Shown: positions 24,395-34,302, counted from the stretch's first letter. The stretch is DNA of 64,000 nucleotides from Micavibrio_A sp964423095 (GCA_964423095.1 CAYRDI010000003.1:1-64000), one strand, 5' to 3'. The notes: generated from the letters alone by a model not told the origin. Numbers and translations are program-made.

Positions 24395-25414
24395 ATGACG
24401 TTAATCAACAGGTTCATACTATTGATGATTCTCGCCGGGATCGGCGCGGCGTTTCCTTATACGCGCGCTGCATACGCGCAAATCGCCCCACAAACCTGTG
24501 ATTCGAATGTCTGGTCCACCATGGAAAACCGCGCGCGCATGGAAACAGAGCGCGAAATCATGCAGAACCAGAACCTGATCTTCAAAGCGGATAGCGTCCT
24601 GGATTACGTCTGTTTCGATAAATTCGCGGCCCACGCCTCTGTGCATGTCGGAAGCCTTTTTACCCACTCGACCTATTGGAATAACGGTCAGCCGCTCCTC
24701 GTATACGGTAGAAACGGGAATCCGTATTGGAGCATGGACAAGGCTTTGGAAGAGGTTGTCCTGAACAGTATGAATACGTATCTCGGGACCAGTTCGACGA
24801 GCGGCGGTACGTCATTAAGCACAAATTTCGGACATGATCTTCTGGGCGGACGCGGCCGTTGGCTTAACCTGCCAAAGTATCAAAACCTGCAAACCATGCC
24901 GAACCCTGGCCAAGATTATTCCTGCGATGTCATGGCAAAAGTCTGGATGGCGGCAAAATGTATGAACTTCCTGCATACAGCCCCTTTCGATACCACGGAT
25001 GGTTTTTACCCCTTTGCCGATCTTAGAGCCGGCCCCGGAAGTTCGAACAATATCGCCGGATACCAAACCAAAGGTGATGTTCGGGATTATCCCGTTGCCT
25101 GTAATGGAACACCCATCACACCCACGTGGGCAACGATCTATTACAACAGCAAAAACGCTACCAACAATGCGTTCACGGCCGACCGCTATTTCAATTTCCT
25201 GACGGTCAACAATACTGTCTTTCCGGCAATATGGTACATGATGGCACCCGGAGGCGGCACCGTTCAACAGGGGCCAAATTCAGGAAACACGCAATGTTCC
25301 GCCCCTATCCCGACCGGCGTTACCGTTTTGCTCTCCCCGTCTTCGACAAGCGGACAAGCAGATGGTGTTTGTGCTAACCCCGGTTGCACATACATCAGCG
25401 GAAGATGTCAATAA
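24395..25414 (+). CDS. Exported protein paralogous to the C-terminal module of the M23-like protein
   Basis: A 339-residue protein with a signal peptide (cleavage near AAYA). Its body aligns with the C-terminal part of the preceding gene: W..M.N.A...TERE/TRRE, a shared KADSxLxYxC element, HA...VG..F, a shared K(V/I)W...KC segment and a common VCxxPGC ... G.C ending. It lacks the peptidase domain. Many cysteines (for example VCANPGCTYISGRC at the end) suggest disulfides and an extracytoplasmic location. The family is not recognised. The ATG at 24395 is chosen over a TTG at 24356 because it gives a normal signal peptide. Confidence 0.68.
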   Translation: MTLINRFILLMILAGIGAAFPYTRAAYAQIAPQTCDSNVWSTMENRARMETEREIMQNQNLIFKADSVLDYVCFDKFAAHASVHVGSLFTHSTYWNNGQPLLVYGRNGNPYWSMDKALEEVVLNSMNTYLGTSSTSGGTSLSTNFGHDLLGGRGRWLNLPKYQNLQTMPNPGQDYSCDVMAKVWMAAKCMNFLHTAPFDTTDGFYPFADLRAGPGSSNNIAGYQTKGDVRDYPVACNGTPITPTWATIYYNSKNATNNAFTADRYFNFLTVNNTVFPAIWYMMAPGGGTVQQGPNSGNTQCSAPIPTGVTVLLSPSSTSGQADGVCANPGCTYISGRCQ

Positions 25415-25437
25415 CTGTTATAGAAAGCGGGAAAGAA

Positions 25438-25458
25438 CAAAAACATTCAATGTTTTTG
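25438..25458. terminator. AT-rich hairpin between convergent genes
   Basis: A 9-bp perfect stem CAAAAACAT/ATGTTTTTG around a 3-nt loop sits between the end of the plus-strand secreted-protein gene and the minus-strand gene, and overlaps the stop codon of the latter. Runs of A and T within the arms give U-rich 3' sides on both strands, so it could end both transcripts. Confidence 0.4.
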
Positions 25459-25779
25459 TGAGTCTTCCCTGTTCTTCATATACTGTGTCACGATCTGCGC
25501 GATTTTCTGGCGGTCCACCGCTTCGGTTTTTGCGGCTTGCGGGACTTCGTCTTCAAATTTCCTGGAAGGAAAGACCGTTTGCGCCGTTGTGGCCGTGGTC
25601 GCAGGCTTGACCGTGGCTTCGCCCTTTACGCCCCCCGCCGCCATCGCACCGGTCAGATGATCCCGCATGGCATCCAGCAGGCGCGGGTCGATCTTCGCCC
25701 GCGTTTCCCGCAAAACCGCCATAGCGCGGTCCCGGATAATCCGGCTTGCGGGGCTCTTGTCACGGTCGTTTCCGGCCAT
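25447..25779 (-). CDS. Hypothetical protein
   Basis: A 110-residue, soluble and mostly helical protein with charged ends and an Ala/Thr-rich middle. No signal peptide, membrane segment or known motif is seen. It is convergent with the secreted-protein gene and divergent from waaA. Confidence 0.5.
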   Translation of the reverse strand: MAGNDRDKSPASRIIRDRAMAVLRETRAKIDPRLLDAMRDHLTGAMAAGGVKGEATVKPATTATTAQTVFPSRKFEDEVPQAAKTEAVDRQKIAQIVTQYMKNREDSQKH

Positions 25780-25903
25780 CTATACCTTTGCCTTTCGGGT
25801 CATTCCATCCTATACCTGAACCAAAGCGGCACGGGCCGAAGGGTGGAGATTCTTCGATTATACCCCGAATCGGCAAGAACAACAGGATTTTACGAATTAC
25901 GAC

Positions 25904-27202
25904 ATGTTCTCCCTTCTCTTCCTATATAAAAATGCCGCCCGGCTTTCCACCCCGCTGCTGAAATGTCTTCTGGAAGACCGCCGGAAGCGCGGCAAGGAAG
26001 ACGCCAAGCGCCTTCATGAAAGAATGGGGCAAGCCCATAAGGCCCGCCCCGCCGGCGCGTTGGTCTGGGTGCATGCCGCCAGCGTGGGAGAAGCCCAGTC
26101 CGCCCTGATCCTGATCGATGCCATCGGCCGCGCCCATCCCGGGATCAACATTCTGGTCACCACCGGCACTCTCACCTCCGCGGGCCTTATGGCACAACGT
26201 CTGCCCCCGTTCGCGTTTCATCAATTCATCCCGCTCGACCATCCGGCATGGGTGTCGCGTTTTCTGGATCACTGGAAACCCGATCTTGCCCTCTGGATGG
26301 AATCCGAACTGTGGCCGAACATGCTGGGGGCGATCAAGAAAAGAAAAATTCCCGCCATTCTGGTCAACGCCCGTCTTTCCGACCGTTCGTTCACGCGCTG
26401 GAAAATGTTTGCAGAGACAGCCCAGACGGTTTTATCCGCCTTTTCACTGGTTCTGGCACAAACGGAAAAGGATGCCGCGCGTTTTGAGAAACTGGGCACC
26501 AAAAAATCAATCGCCACCGACAATCTGAAATACAGTGCGGCTCCGCTGCCCCATGATCCCGTGGCCTTGAATGCGTTGCGTTTGTCCATCGAAGGACGCC
26601 CCTGCTGGGTTTATGCCAGCACCCATGCGGGTGAAGAAACGCTGGCCTGCCGCATTCACAAGCGGTTGAAAGAAACGCTTCCCCACCTGCTCACCATTAT
26701 CGTCCCCCGTCACCCGGAACGACGCGAAGACATAGCAAAAACCTGTTTTGAAGAAAGCGTCAAATACCGTTTGCGCAGCGAACATAACGCCCTGCCCGCA
26801 CCGGACGATGACCTTTACATCGCCGATACGCTGGGTGAACTCGGGCTTTTCTACGCGCTTTGTCCCATTGCCATGATCGGACGGTCTTTTAGTGACGATG
26901 GCGGCGGCGGCCATAACCCGTTGGAAGCCGCGCAGCTAGGATGTGTTGTCATGACCGGCCCGAACAACCAGTATCAACGCCCGATCTATGATGACATGCG
27001 CGCAGCAGCGGTCGTTGCCGAAGTTTATAACGAGTACGAATTTTACAACACGTTGAAGGGGCTTCTTGAAACCCCCGGCCTGTGTGAGCCGATCAAACAA
27101 AAAACAATTCAATTTGCCGAACAAAAAATCCATGTCGTCGATACGGTGATGGAACAACTTACGTCCTATTTAAGAGGTTTGGAGAAAAAATATGCGGCTT
27201 AG
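25904..27202 (+). CDS. waaA: 3-deoxy-D-manno-octulosonic acid transferase WaaA
   Basis: A 432-residue inner-membrane glycosyltransferase (GT30) that adds Kdo from CMP-Kdo to lipid A precursor. Diagnostic stretches are WVHAASVGE, ILVTTGTLTSA, WMESELWPNML, VNARLSDRS and the donor-site region (YIADTLGELGLFYALCPIAM, GGHNPLEAAQ). Length is normal. It overlaps lpxK by 11 bp, forming a waaA-lpxK-lpxL operon for lipid A completion. Confidence 0.95.
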   Translation: MFSLLFLYKNAARLSTPLLKCLLEDRRKRGKEDAKRLHERMGQAHKARPAGALVWVHAASVGEAQSALILIDAIGRAHPGINILVTTGTLTSAGLMAQRLPPFAFHQFIPLDHPAWVSRFLDHWKPDLALWMESELWPNMLGAIKKRKIPAILVNARLSDRSFTRWKMFAETAQTVLSAFSLVLAQTEKDAARFEKLGTKKSIATDNLKYSAAPLPHDPVALNALRLSIEGRPCWVYASTHAGEETLACRIHKRLKETLPHLLTIIVPRHPERREDIAKTCFEESVKYRLRSEHNALPAPDDDLYIADTLGELGLFYALCPIAMIGRSFSDDGGGGHNPLEAAQLGCVVMTGPNNQYQRPIYDDMRAAAVVAEVYNEYEFYNTLKGLLETPGLCEPIKQKTIQFAEQKIHVVDTVMEQLTSYLRGLEKKYAA

Positions 27203-28148
27203 CACCCCCTCTTTTTGGCGCACGCGCGGGCCCGTTGCCTTTTTCCTTCTTCCCCTATCCTGGATTTACGGTTTGATCGTCAAAATCAAAAATCTTACAA
27301 AAAACCCTTATAAAAGCCGCCTCCCCGTTCTTTGTATCGGCGGCGCGGTTGCCGGGGGCAGCGGTAAAACACCGGCCGTCCATGCCGTTATCGCAGGGCT
27401 TCTTTCCGACGGGACGTTTCAACGCCCCGCCATTCTCACCCGCGGTTACGGTGGCGCGCTCCACGGGCCGACGAAGGTCGATCCAGAAATCCATAGCGCG
27501 GGCGATGTCGGTGACGAAGCGTTGCTTCATGCGCGGATCGCCCCCACAATCGTCGCCCATAACCGCGCGGACGGGGCCGTTCTGGCCGAAGCCATGGGGG
27601 CGGACATCATTGTCATGGATGACGGGTTACAAAACAATTCCCTTCATAAGGATTGCTCCCTTCTGGTCATTGACGGGCAGCAGGGCCTTGGCAACGGTTT
27701 TCTTTTGCCTGCGGGGCCTTTGCGCGAACCATTCCCCGATGCCTTGAAAAAATGCGTCGGCGTTTTATCCATCGGGTCAAACATGGACATTGCAGGAAAA
27801 GATGTTTTTCGCGCCGATGTTGCCATCACGAGCGAACATGACAAGGAAAAGAATTATTTTGCCTTTGCCGGAATTGGCCATCCCGACAAATTCAAAGAAA
27901 CGCTGAAAACAAACGGCTTTCTTCTAACCGGATTTTCCCCCTTTCCCGACCACCATGTCTATACCGAAAAGGACATGGATGCGTTGATAGACAAGGCGGG
28001 GGATTCCACATTGGTAACGACGGGAAAGGATTTTGTAAAAATCCCGCATAGCTATCACAAAAATGTCGAAGTCGTTTCGATTGCCTTGCGGATTGAAAAA
28101 GAAGCGGCATTGATGGAATTGTTGAAGCGCGCACTGAAAAAGACATGA
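27192..28148 (+). CDS. lpxK: Tetraacyldisaccharide 4'-kinase LpxK
   Basis: A 318-residue kinase that phosphorylates the 4' position of the lipid A disaccharide at the inner membrane. It has the family N-terminus with an amphipathic/hydrophobic stretch, the P-loop GGAVAGGSGKTP, and the catalytic region DDGLQN. It overlaps waaA upstream by 11 bp and the acyltransferase downstream by 4 bp. Confidence 0.95.
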   Translation: MRLSTPSFWRTRGPVAFFLLPLSWIYGLIVKIKNLTKNPYKSRLPVLCIGGAVAGGSGKTPAVHAVIAGLLSDGTFQRPAILTRGYGGALHGPTKVDPEIHSAGDVGDEALLHARIAPTIVAHNRADGAVLAEAMGADIIVMDDGLQNNSLHKDCSLLVIDGQQGLGNGFLLPAGPLREPFPDALKKCVGVLSIGSNMDIAGKDVFRADVAITSEHDKEKNYFAFAGIGHPDKFKETLKTNGFLLTGFSPFPDHHVYTEKDMDALIDKAGDSTLVTTGKDFVKIPHSYHKNVEVVSIALRIEKEAALMELLKRALKKT

Positions 28149-29014
28149 AAAAATTTCGTTATGCCATAGAAGCCGCACTGTTGTGGTTTGCTTTTTTTGT
28201 GTTTCGGTGTCTTCCCGTCGATACGGCCTCGGCCTTTGGCGGCTGGATCGGCCGAACCATCGGCCCGCGTCTGTCCGCATCACGAAAAGCATACCGCAAC
28301 CTGAACGCCGCCTTCCCAGAAAAGACCGAAGACCAGATACAAAAAATCGTCACCGATATGTGGGACAATCTGGGCCGTGTGATCGCGGAATACCCGCATT
28401 TGATGTATATCGTCCACCATCGGCTGGAGGTTGTGGACGAAGAGCATGTCGATGCATTGGGTGAACACAACCCGTGTATCATCATTTCTTCCCACCTTGC
28501 GAACTGGGAACTCGGCCCGTTTTACTACAATCACCGGAAAAAATGGCCGATAGCGGGGATTTACCGCGCCCCGAACAACCCGCATGTCGCCAAATTGTTG
28601 GATCGTTGCCGCAACCCGGAACCAAGCGGAACCTATATCGCAAAATCGCAACAGGGCGTGCGCGATATGATTCAGGTTTTGAAAGGCGGTGGACGGCTGG
28701 GGCAACTCATCGACCAAAAATACAACCAAGGTATTCCCGTGGTTTTCTTTGGTCGCCCCGCCATGACCAGCCCCGCCTTCGTCCAACTCGCGGCGAAGTT
28801 CGATGTACCAATCCTTCCTTCCCGTATCGAACGGCTGGAAGGGTGTCATTTTCGCATCGTTTTTGAACCGTCGTTCAAAACCGACGGCCGTACGGAGACA
28901 GACATCATCCGCCATGCCCATATCATGCTCGAAGACTGGATCCGCAAGAATCCGGGGCAATGGCTCTGGATCCACAGGCGTTGGGATTCCGCGGATTTAA
29001 AGAAAAACGATTAA
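28145..29014 (+). CDS. Lipid A biosynthesis late acyltransferase (LpxL/HtrB family)
   Basis: A 289-residue protein of the lysophospholipid/lauroyl acyltransferase family. The HX4E active-site motif is seen in SSHLANWEL. A hydrophobic N-terminal anchor and the GRLGQLIDQKYN and FFGRPAMTSPAF stretches match the family. It transfers a secondary acyl chain to Kdo2-lipid IVA. It starts within the last codons of lpxK (4-bp overlap), so expression is coupled. Confidence 0.9.
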   Translation: MKKFRYAIEAALLWFAFFVFRCLPVDTASAFGGWIGRTIGPRLSASRKAYRNLNAAFPEKTEDQIQKIVTDMWDNLGRVIAEYPHLMYIVHHRLEVVDEEHVDALGEHNPCIIISSHLANWELGPFYYNHRKKWPIAGIYRAPNNPHVAKLLDRCRNPEPSGTYIAKSQQGVRDMIQVLKGGGRLGQLIDQKYNQGIPVVFFGRPAMTSPAFVQLAAKFDVPILPSRIERLEGCHFRIVFEPSFKTDGRTETDIIRHAHIMLEDWIRKNPGQWLWIHRRWDSADLKKND

Positions 29015-29122
29015 TTCCCATAATCATTTTTTCTTTTCGGAAAGACTTGCGGATTCACCCCCCTTTCCTTACAAGAATACGTTCTTATTTCTTTAAAAAC
29101 ATTCGACTTTACGGCGATAGAC

Positions 29123-30490
29123 ATGACGGCATCCGCACAGCAAAAATGGGCCCCCGATACATGGCGGTCAAAACCGGCCAAACAGCTTCCCGATTATCCG
29201 GATTCTGCCAAGCTGAATGCGGCAGAATCCACGCTGGCCGGGTTGCCGCCGCTCGTCTTTGCAGGAGAAGCGCGCAATCTGAAAAAACAACTGGCCGATG
29301 TGGCCACCGGAAATGCTTTCGTGCTTCAGGGCGGCGATTGCGCCGAAAGTTTTGCCGAATTCGGTGCCAACAAAATCCGCGATACATTCCGTGTGCTTCT
29401 TCAAATGGCCATTATCATGACCTTTGGCGGGCAAATGCCAATCGTCAAAATGGGCCGCATGGCAGGACAATTTGCGAAACCGCGCTCCGAACCCGAAGAA
29501 ACCAAGAACGGCACCACCCTGCCGATCTATCGCGGCGATATTATCAACGGAACGGACTTTACCGCCGGTTCACGCATTCCTGATCCCGAACGGATGATCC
29601 GTGCGTACAACCAATCGGCGGCAACGCTCAACCTGCTCCGCGCGTTCGCGCAAGGCGGTTATGCCGATCTGCAAAAGGTTCACAACTGGAATCTCGATTT
29701 CATCAAGGATTCGCCGCTCGGCGAACGCTATGACCGTATGGCGGGTGAAATCGATCAGGCACTGGCCTTCATGCGCGCCTGCGGTATTTCCGGCGAGACG
29801 GTACAGGCCATCCGCGAAACAGATTTCTATACCTGCCACGAAGCATTGCTGCTCCCCTACGAACAAGCGATGACGCGCGTCGATTCAACGACAGGCGACT
29901 GGTACGATACTTCTGCGCATTTCCTATGGATCGGCGCGCGCACCAACCAGACCGAAGGCGCGCAGATTGAATTCGTACGCGGCATCAAAAACCCGCTTGG
30001 CATCAAATGCCCGCCGAACCTGGATGTCGATACGTTGCTGCGCTCCATCGACATTATGAACCCGGACAATGAACCGGGGCGTTTGTCATTGATCGCGCGT
30101 ATGGGTGCCGGAAACGTGACAGAAAAACTTGCCCCGCTGGTCCGTGCCGTAAAAAAAGAAGGACGCAGCGTGGTCTGGATTTGCGATCCAATGCACGGCA
30201 ACACCGAAAAATCATCGACCGGATACAAAACCCGCCGGTTTGATAACATCCTGTCCGAAGTGCGCGATTTCTTTGCCGTTCACCGCGCCGAAGGCACCCA
30301 TGCCGGCGGCGTTCATTTCGAAATGACGGGACAGAACGTGACCGAATGTATCGGCGGCTCCCATGACGTGACCGAAGAAGATTTATCATCACGTTACCAC
30401 ACGGCTTGCGATCCGCGGTTGAATGCCAATCAGGCTCTCGAACTCGCCTTCCTCGTCGCCGATGAATTGAAAGCGGCACGCAAGGGATGA
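29123..30490 (+). CDS. Class II 3-deoxy-7-phosphoheptulonate (DAHP) synthase
   Basis: A 455-residue enzyme for the first step of the shikimate pathway, condensing PEP and erythrose 4-phosphate. It is the plant-like class II type common in alphaproteobacteria. Signature stretches are FVLQGGDCAESFAEF, RMAGQFAKPRS, CHEALLLPYEQAMTR and WICDPMHGNT, plus GGVHFEMTGQNVTECIGG near the end. Its last codon overlaps nadE by 4 bp. Confidence 0.95.
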   Translation: MTASAQQKWAPDTWRSKPAKQLPDYPDSAKLNAAESTLAGLPPLVFAGEARNLKKQLADVATGNAFVLQGGDCAESFAEFGANKIRDTFRVLLQMAIIMTFGGQMPIVKMGRMAGQFAKPRSEPEETKNGTTLPIYRGDIINGTDFTAGSRIPDPERMIRAYNQSAATLNLLRAFAQGGYADLQKVHNWNLDFIKDSPLGERYDRMAGEIDQALAFMRACGISGETVQAIRETDFYTCHEALLLPYEQAMTRVDSTTGDWYDTSAHFLWIGARTNQTEGAQIEFVRGIKNPLGIKCPPNLDVDTLLRSIDIMNPDNEPGRLSLIARMGAGNVTEKLAPLVRAVKKEGRSVVWICDPMHGNTEKSSTGYKTRRFDNILSEVRDFFAVHRAEGTHAGGVHFEMTGQNVTECIGGSHDVTEEDLSSRYHTACDPRLNANQALELAFLVADELKAARKG

Positions 30491-32079
30491 TCGGCGGGCT
30501 GAACATCGCCATCGCGCAAATCAATCCGGTTGTCGGAAATATCACGCACAATCTCGCCCTTGCGGGCGATGCGCTGGACCGTTGCAAAAACGCCGACATC
30601 GTCGTGTTCCCCGAACTGGTGGTGTCCGGGTATCCGCCAGAGGACCTCGTTTTAAGATCGTCCTTCGTTGCCCAATGTAAAAAGGCATCGCAGGATTTTA
30701 TTGCCGCCCGCAAGGACGGGCCCGCCTTTGTACTGACCACCCCATGGGAAAATGACGGAAAGCATTACAACGCCGCCCTGTTCGCCCATGAAGGCGTCAT
30801 CAAACACATCGTTTACAAAAAGAACCTGCCCAATTACGGCGTGTTCGATGAATGGCGCGTGTTTTCGCCGGGGCCGTTGCCAGAACCCGTCACGTTCAAA
30901 GGGCACAAGATCGGCATCCTGATTTGCGAAGACATCTGGTTTCCCGAAGGTGCAAAACATTTGAAGCAAGCGGGCGCGGAAATCATTCTATCCCCGAACG
31001 GCAGCCCGTTCAGCGTAACCAAGCGCGCACGCCGTCATGAAGTCATTACAGACCGCATTCTGGACACCGGGCTCCCCCTCCTCTACGTCAACCAGATGGG
31101 CGGGCAGGACGATCTGGTCTTCGATGGTGGATCAATGGCGTATGACGGGACGGGCAAAAAAATATTTCAGGCCCCGTTTTGTGAGACTTATGTGGGGGCC
31201 GTGAAAAATACTGTGAAGGATCAAGATGATCTTCCCGCCATCTATGACGTTCTCAAACGCGGACTTCGTGACTACATCACCAAAAACAATTTTCCGGGTG
31301 TCATCATCGGCATGTCCGGCGGGATTGATTCCGCGCTTTCCGCCGCCATCGCAGTCGATGCGCTGGGCGCGGACAAGGTGCGCTGTGTGATGATGCCATC
31401 GGAGTTTACGCACAAGGATAGCCTTGAAGATGCGCAGGCCTGTTGTCAGGCTCTGGGATGTTCTTATGAATCCACTTCCATCGAACCCGCGATGAAGACT
31501 TTTGAGCAGACGATTCCAAACCTGTCCGGCCTTGCCCATGAAAATATGCAATCCCGCGCACGCAGTCTTATCCTGATGAGCCTTTCGAACCAGAGCGGGG
31601 CGATGGTTTTGACAACCGGGAACAAAAGCGAAATGGCGGTCGGGTATGCCACGCTCTATGGCGATATGTGCGGCGGATACAATGTTTTGAAGGACGTTTA
31701 CAAAACGCTTGTCTATAAACTGGCCGCATGGCGGAATGCGCAATCGCCCGTCATTCCGGAACGGATTCTGACCAAAGCCCCAACCGCGGAACTGCGCGCC
31801 AACCAGACAGATCAGGACAGCCTGCCGCCCTATGACGTGCTGGATGCCATTCTGGAGGGCATGATCGAGCGAGATCTCGGGGCCGCGGAACTGGTGGCCG
31901 AAGGGCATGACACCGCCATAGTTGCCAAAATCCTGACATTGCTGGATATGGCGGAATATAAACGCAGGCAGTCCGCCCCGGGTGTTAAAATCACCACCCG
32001 CGCCTTTGGCCGGGAGCGGCGTTATCCCATTACCAACGGCTACCGCTTCATCGTTGAAAAAAGCGGACAAAACCGCTAG
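30487..32079 (+). CDS. nadE: Glutamine-dependent NAD+ synthetase NadE
   Basis: A 530-residue two-domain enzyme. The N-terminal nitrilase-like glutaminase has Glu in FPELVVSGYPPEDL, Lys in KNLPNYGVFDE and Cys in ICEDIWFP. The C-terminal synthetase has the PP-loop SGGIDSALSAAIA. It converts deamido-NAD+ to NAD+ using ammonia channelled from glutamine. Start and length fit, and the start overlaps the DAHP synthase stop by 4 bp. Confidence 0.95.
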   Translation: MIGGLNIAIAQINPVVGNITHNLALAGDALDRCKNADIVVFPELVVSGYPPEDLVLRSSFVAQCKKASQDFIAARKDGPAFVLTTPWENDGKHYNAALFAHEGVIKHIVYKKNLPNYGVFDEWRVFSPGPLPEPVTFKGHKIGILICEDIWFPEGAKHLKQAGAEIILSPNGSPFSVTKRARRHEVITDRILDTGLPLLYVNQMGGQDDLVFDGGSMAYDGTGKKIFQAPFCETYVGAVKNTVKDQDDLPAIYDVLKRGLRDYITKNNFPGVIIGMSGGIDSALSAAIAVDALGADKVRCVMMPSEFTHKDSLEDAQACCQALGCSYESTSIEPAMKTFEQTIPNLSGLAHENMQSRARSLILMSLSNQSGAMVLTTGNKSEMAVGYATLYGDMCGGYNVLKDVYKTLVYKLAAWRNAQSPVIPERILTKAPTAELRANQTDQDSLPPYDVLDAILEGMIERDLGAAELVAEGHDTAIVAKILTLLDMAEYKRRQSAPGVKITTRAFGRERRYPITNGYRFIVEKSGQNR

Positions 32080-32109
32080 TTATATACAAAATTTAAGGAA
32101 ATTAAGACC

Positions 32110-33474
32110 ATGCCCAATCCCGTCCGCGTCCGCTTTGCCCCGTCCCCCACCGGCTATCTCCATGTCGGGAATGCCCGTACGGCCATTGTGACGTGGTTGT
32201 TTTGCCATGCGAACAAGGGGCACTTCCTCCTCCGCATTGACGATACGGATACGGAACGCTCCACCGCCGAATATGAACAAGCGATCAAAACCGGCATGAT
32301 GTGGATGGGGCTGACCTGGGACGACAATTTTAACCAGAAGGATCGGAACGATCGTTACAATCAGGTGATCGAAAAGCTGAAAGCCGACGGCCGCATTTAC
32401 CCTTGCTATGAAACCGCCGAAGAACTGGGATTAAAACGTAAAACGCAACTGTCCCGCGGCATCCCACCGATTTACGATCGTGCGGCCCTCAAACTCACCG
32501 AAGACCAAAAAACCGCGTTCGAAGCGCAGGGGCGCGAACCGCACTGGCGTTTCCTTCTCAACGACGAACCCACCGAATGGGATGATCTGATCCGCGGCAA
32601 GGTTTTGTTTAAAGAACGTGAAATGTCCGACCCCGTCGTCATCCGCGAAGATGGCCGCCCGCTTTATCACCTTTGTTCCGTGATTGATGATTTCGATACC
32701 GATATTACCCACATTGTGCGCGGGGAAGACCATGTTTCCAATACCGCATGCCACATTCAAATGTTTGAGGCGATCAGCAAGGTCGAAGGCCGGAAATACA
32801 AACCGGAATTTGCACACCTGCCGCTGATTTCCGATGCGGAAGGCGGAAAACTGTCCAAACGTCTTGGCTCACTTTCCGTCAAGGGTGTGCAAGAAGATGA
32901 AGGGCTGGAAGCGATGGCACTCGTGTCTCTTATGGCGCGCCTTGGAACATCCGATCCCATCGAGCCTTTCACCACGCTGGAACCCCTGGTCGAAGGATTC
33001 GATTTTTCCAAATTCTCCCGCAACACGCCAAAATTCGACGTGGAAGAGCTTTACCGCCTGAACGCGAAAATCCTGCATGAAACGGATTTTGCACAAGTGA
33101 AAGAACGCCTGTGCGCCATGGGATTAAAAGACGTGGATGAACGATTCTGGTTGGCCGTGCGCCCCAACCTGACCAAACTTTCCGACATCAAATCCTGGTG
33201 GGATGTCACCCACAACCCTGTTACGGCCGACATCGCCGACCCGGCCTTTACCGCGGCCGCCGCAGAAATGTTGCCGCCCGCGCCATGGAACGAAGGGACG
33301 TTCAATGTGTGGATCAATTCGGTGAAGGAAAAGACCGGCAAGAAAGGCAAAGACCTGTTCATGCCGATCCGCATTGCCCTAACCGGCATGGAACACGGGC
33401 CGGAACTCCCTGTCCTGCTCCCCCTGCTCGGCCCGGAAAAAGTGAAAGAGCGTTTGCTGAAGAAGGCGGCGTAA
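32110..33474 (+). CDS. gltX: Glutamate-tRNA ligase
   Basis: A 454-residue class I aminoacyl-tRNA synthetase. The HIGH-type motif is APSPTGYLHVGNART and the KMSKS-type motif is KLSKRLG. The C-terminal anticodon-binding part includes KGKDLFMPIRIALTG. Alphaproteobacteria often have two GluRS paralogs, one charging tRNA-Gln; which one this is cannot be told here. It is separated by 4 bp from the RNA methyltransferase gene. Confidence 0.94.
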   Translation: MPNPVRVRFAPSPTGYLHVGNARTAIVTWLFCHANKGHFLLRIDDTDTERSTAEYEQAIKTGMMWMGLTWDDNFNQKDRNDRYNQVIEKLKADGRIYPCYETAEELGLKRKTQLSRGIPPIYDRAALKLTEDQKTAFEAQGREPHWRFLLNDEPTEWDDLIRGKVLFKEREMSDPVVIREDGRPLYHLCSVIDDFDTDITHIVRGEDHVSNTACHIQMFEAISKVEGRKYKPEFAHLPLISDAEGGKLSKRLGSLSVKGVQEDEGLEAMALVSLMARLGTSDPIEPFTTLEPLVEGFDFSKFSRNTPKFDVEELYRLNAKILHETDFAQVKERLCAMGLKDVDERFWLAVRPNLTKLSDIKSWWDVTHNPVTADIADPAFTAAAAEMLPPAPWNEGTFNVWINSVKEKTGKKGKDLFMPIRIALTGMEHGPELPVLLPLLGPEKVKERLLKKAA

Positions 33475-33478
33475 CCCC

Positions 33479-34192
33479 ATGAAACCCGTCATCGTTCTCG
33501 TCAACCCGCAGATGGGTGAAAACATCGGCGCGGCGGCGCGTGCGATGCTCAATTGCGGCATAGATGAATTGCGGATCGTCAACCCCCGCGATGGGTGGCC
33601 CAATGAACGGGCCGATGCCATGTCGTCCGGCGCGCTTGATAAAATGCCACCCGTAAAGGTTTACGCAACCACCTCCGATGCGTTGGCCGATTGCCATTAC
33701 ACCTATGCCACCACCGCCCGTCCGCGCGATATGGTCAAACCCGTGATGACGGCGAAGGAAGCCGCCGCGGATTGCCGCGCCCGTGAATCCGGTGGCCAAA
33801 AATGCGCGTATCTTTTCGGGGCGGAACGCGCGGGGTTGGACAACGAAGATGTCGCCCTGTCCCACGCCATCATTACCATTCCGGTTAATCCGGATTTCTC
33901 CTCGCTCAATCTGGGGCAAGGCGTGTTGCTCTGCGCCTATGAATGGTTTCAGGCAGGCGGAGAAAACCCGAACGCCCCGCGTGAATTGCCCGCCCCGCAT
34001 GACGAACTCAACAATCTTTACAGCCGTCTGGAAGAAGAGCTCCGCGCGGGAGGTTTTTTCCGCACACAGGAAATGCAGCCCACGGTTATGCGGAATTTGA
34101 AAAATATGCTGTCCCGTTCCGAAATGACATCACAGGAAATCAACACGTTTCACGGGATGATCACGGTTCTGACCGGAAAAAAGGTGAAGTAA
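33479..34192 (+). CDS. trmJ: tRNA (cytidine/uridine-2'-O-) methyltransferase TrmJ-like
   Basis: A 237-residue SPOUT methyltransferase. Motifs are VNPQMGENIGAAARAMLNCG (motif 1), LFGAERAGLDNEDV (motif 2) and IPVNPDFSSLNLGQGV (motif 3, trefoil-knot SAM site). The C-terminal helical extension is of TrmJ type. TrmJ methylates position 32 of several tRNAs. It directly follows gltX. Confidence 0.9.
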   Translation: MKPVIVLVNPQMGENIGAAARAMLNCGIDELRIVNPRDGWPNERADAMSSGALDKMPPVKVYATTSDALADCHYTYATTARPRDMVKPVMTAKEAAADCRARESGGQKCAYLFGAERAGLDNEDVALSHAIITIPVNPDFSSLNLGQGVLLCAYEWFQAGGENPNAPRELPAPHDELNNLYSRLEEELRAGGFFRTQEMQPTVMRNLKNMLSRSEMTSQEINTFHGMITVLTGKKVK

Positions 34193-34197
34193 AAAAA

Positions 34198-34220
34198 CCG
34201 CCCCGTTTTTGGCGGGGCGG
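34198..34220. terminator. Strong GC hairpin downstream of trmJ
   Basis: An 8-bp stem CCGCCCCG/CGGGGCGG follows the trmJ stop. It is flanked by a 7-A run on the plus strand, so its T-tract is on the minus strand and it acts best as a backup terminator for rpsD. Confidence 0.6.
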
Positions 34221-34302
34221 ATGAAGTGCAGGGAATGAAAATGTATTCCCAAATTACAGGGTTCCGGTTAACCGCCCATGAAAAATAGATAAAATTCGAA
34301 AT

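Noticed and set aside
22676..25414. A conjugative or Dot/Icm-type secretion locus
   Set aside because: The exported cysteine-containing proteins first suggested a transfer system, but no ATPase, pore or coupling protein gene is nearby.
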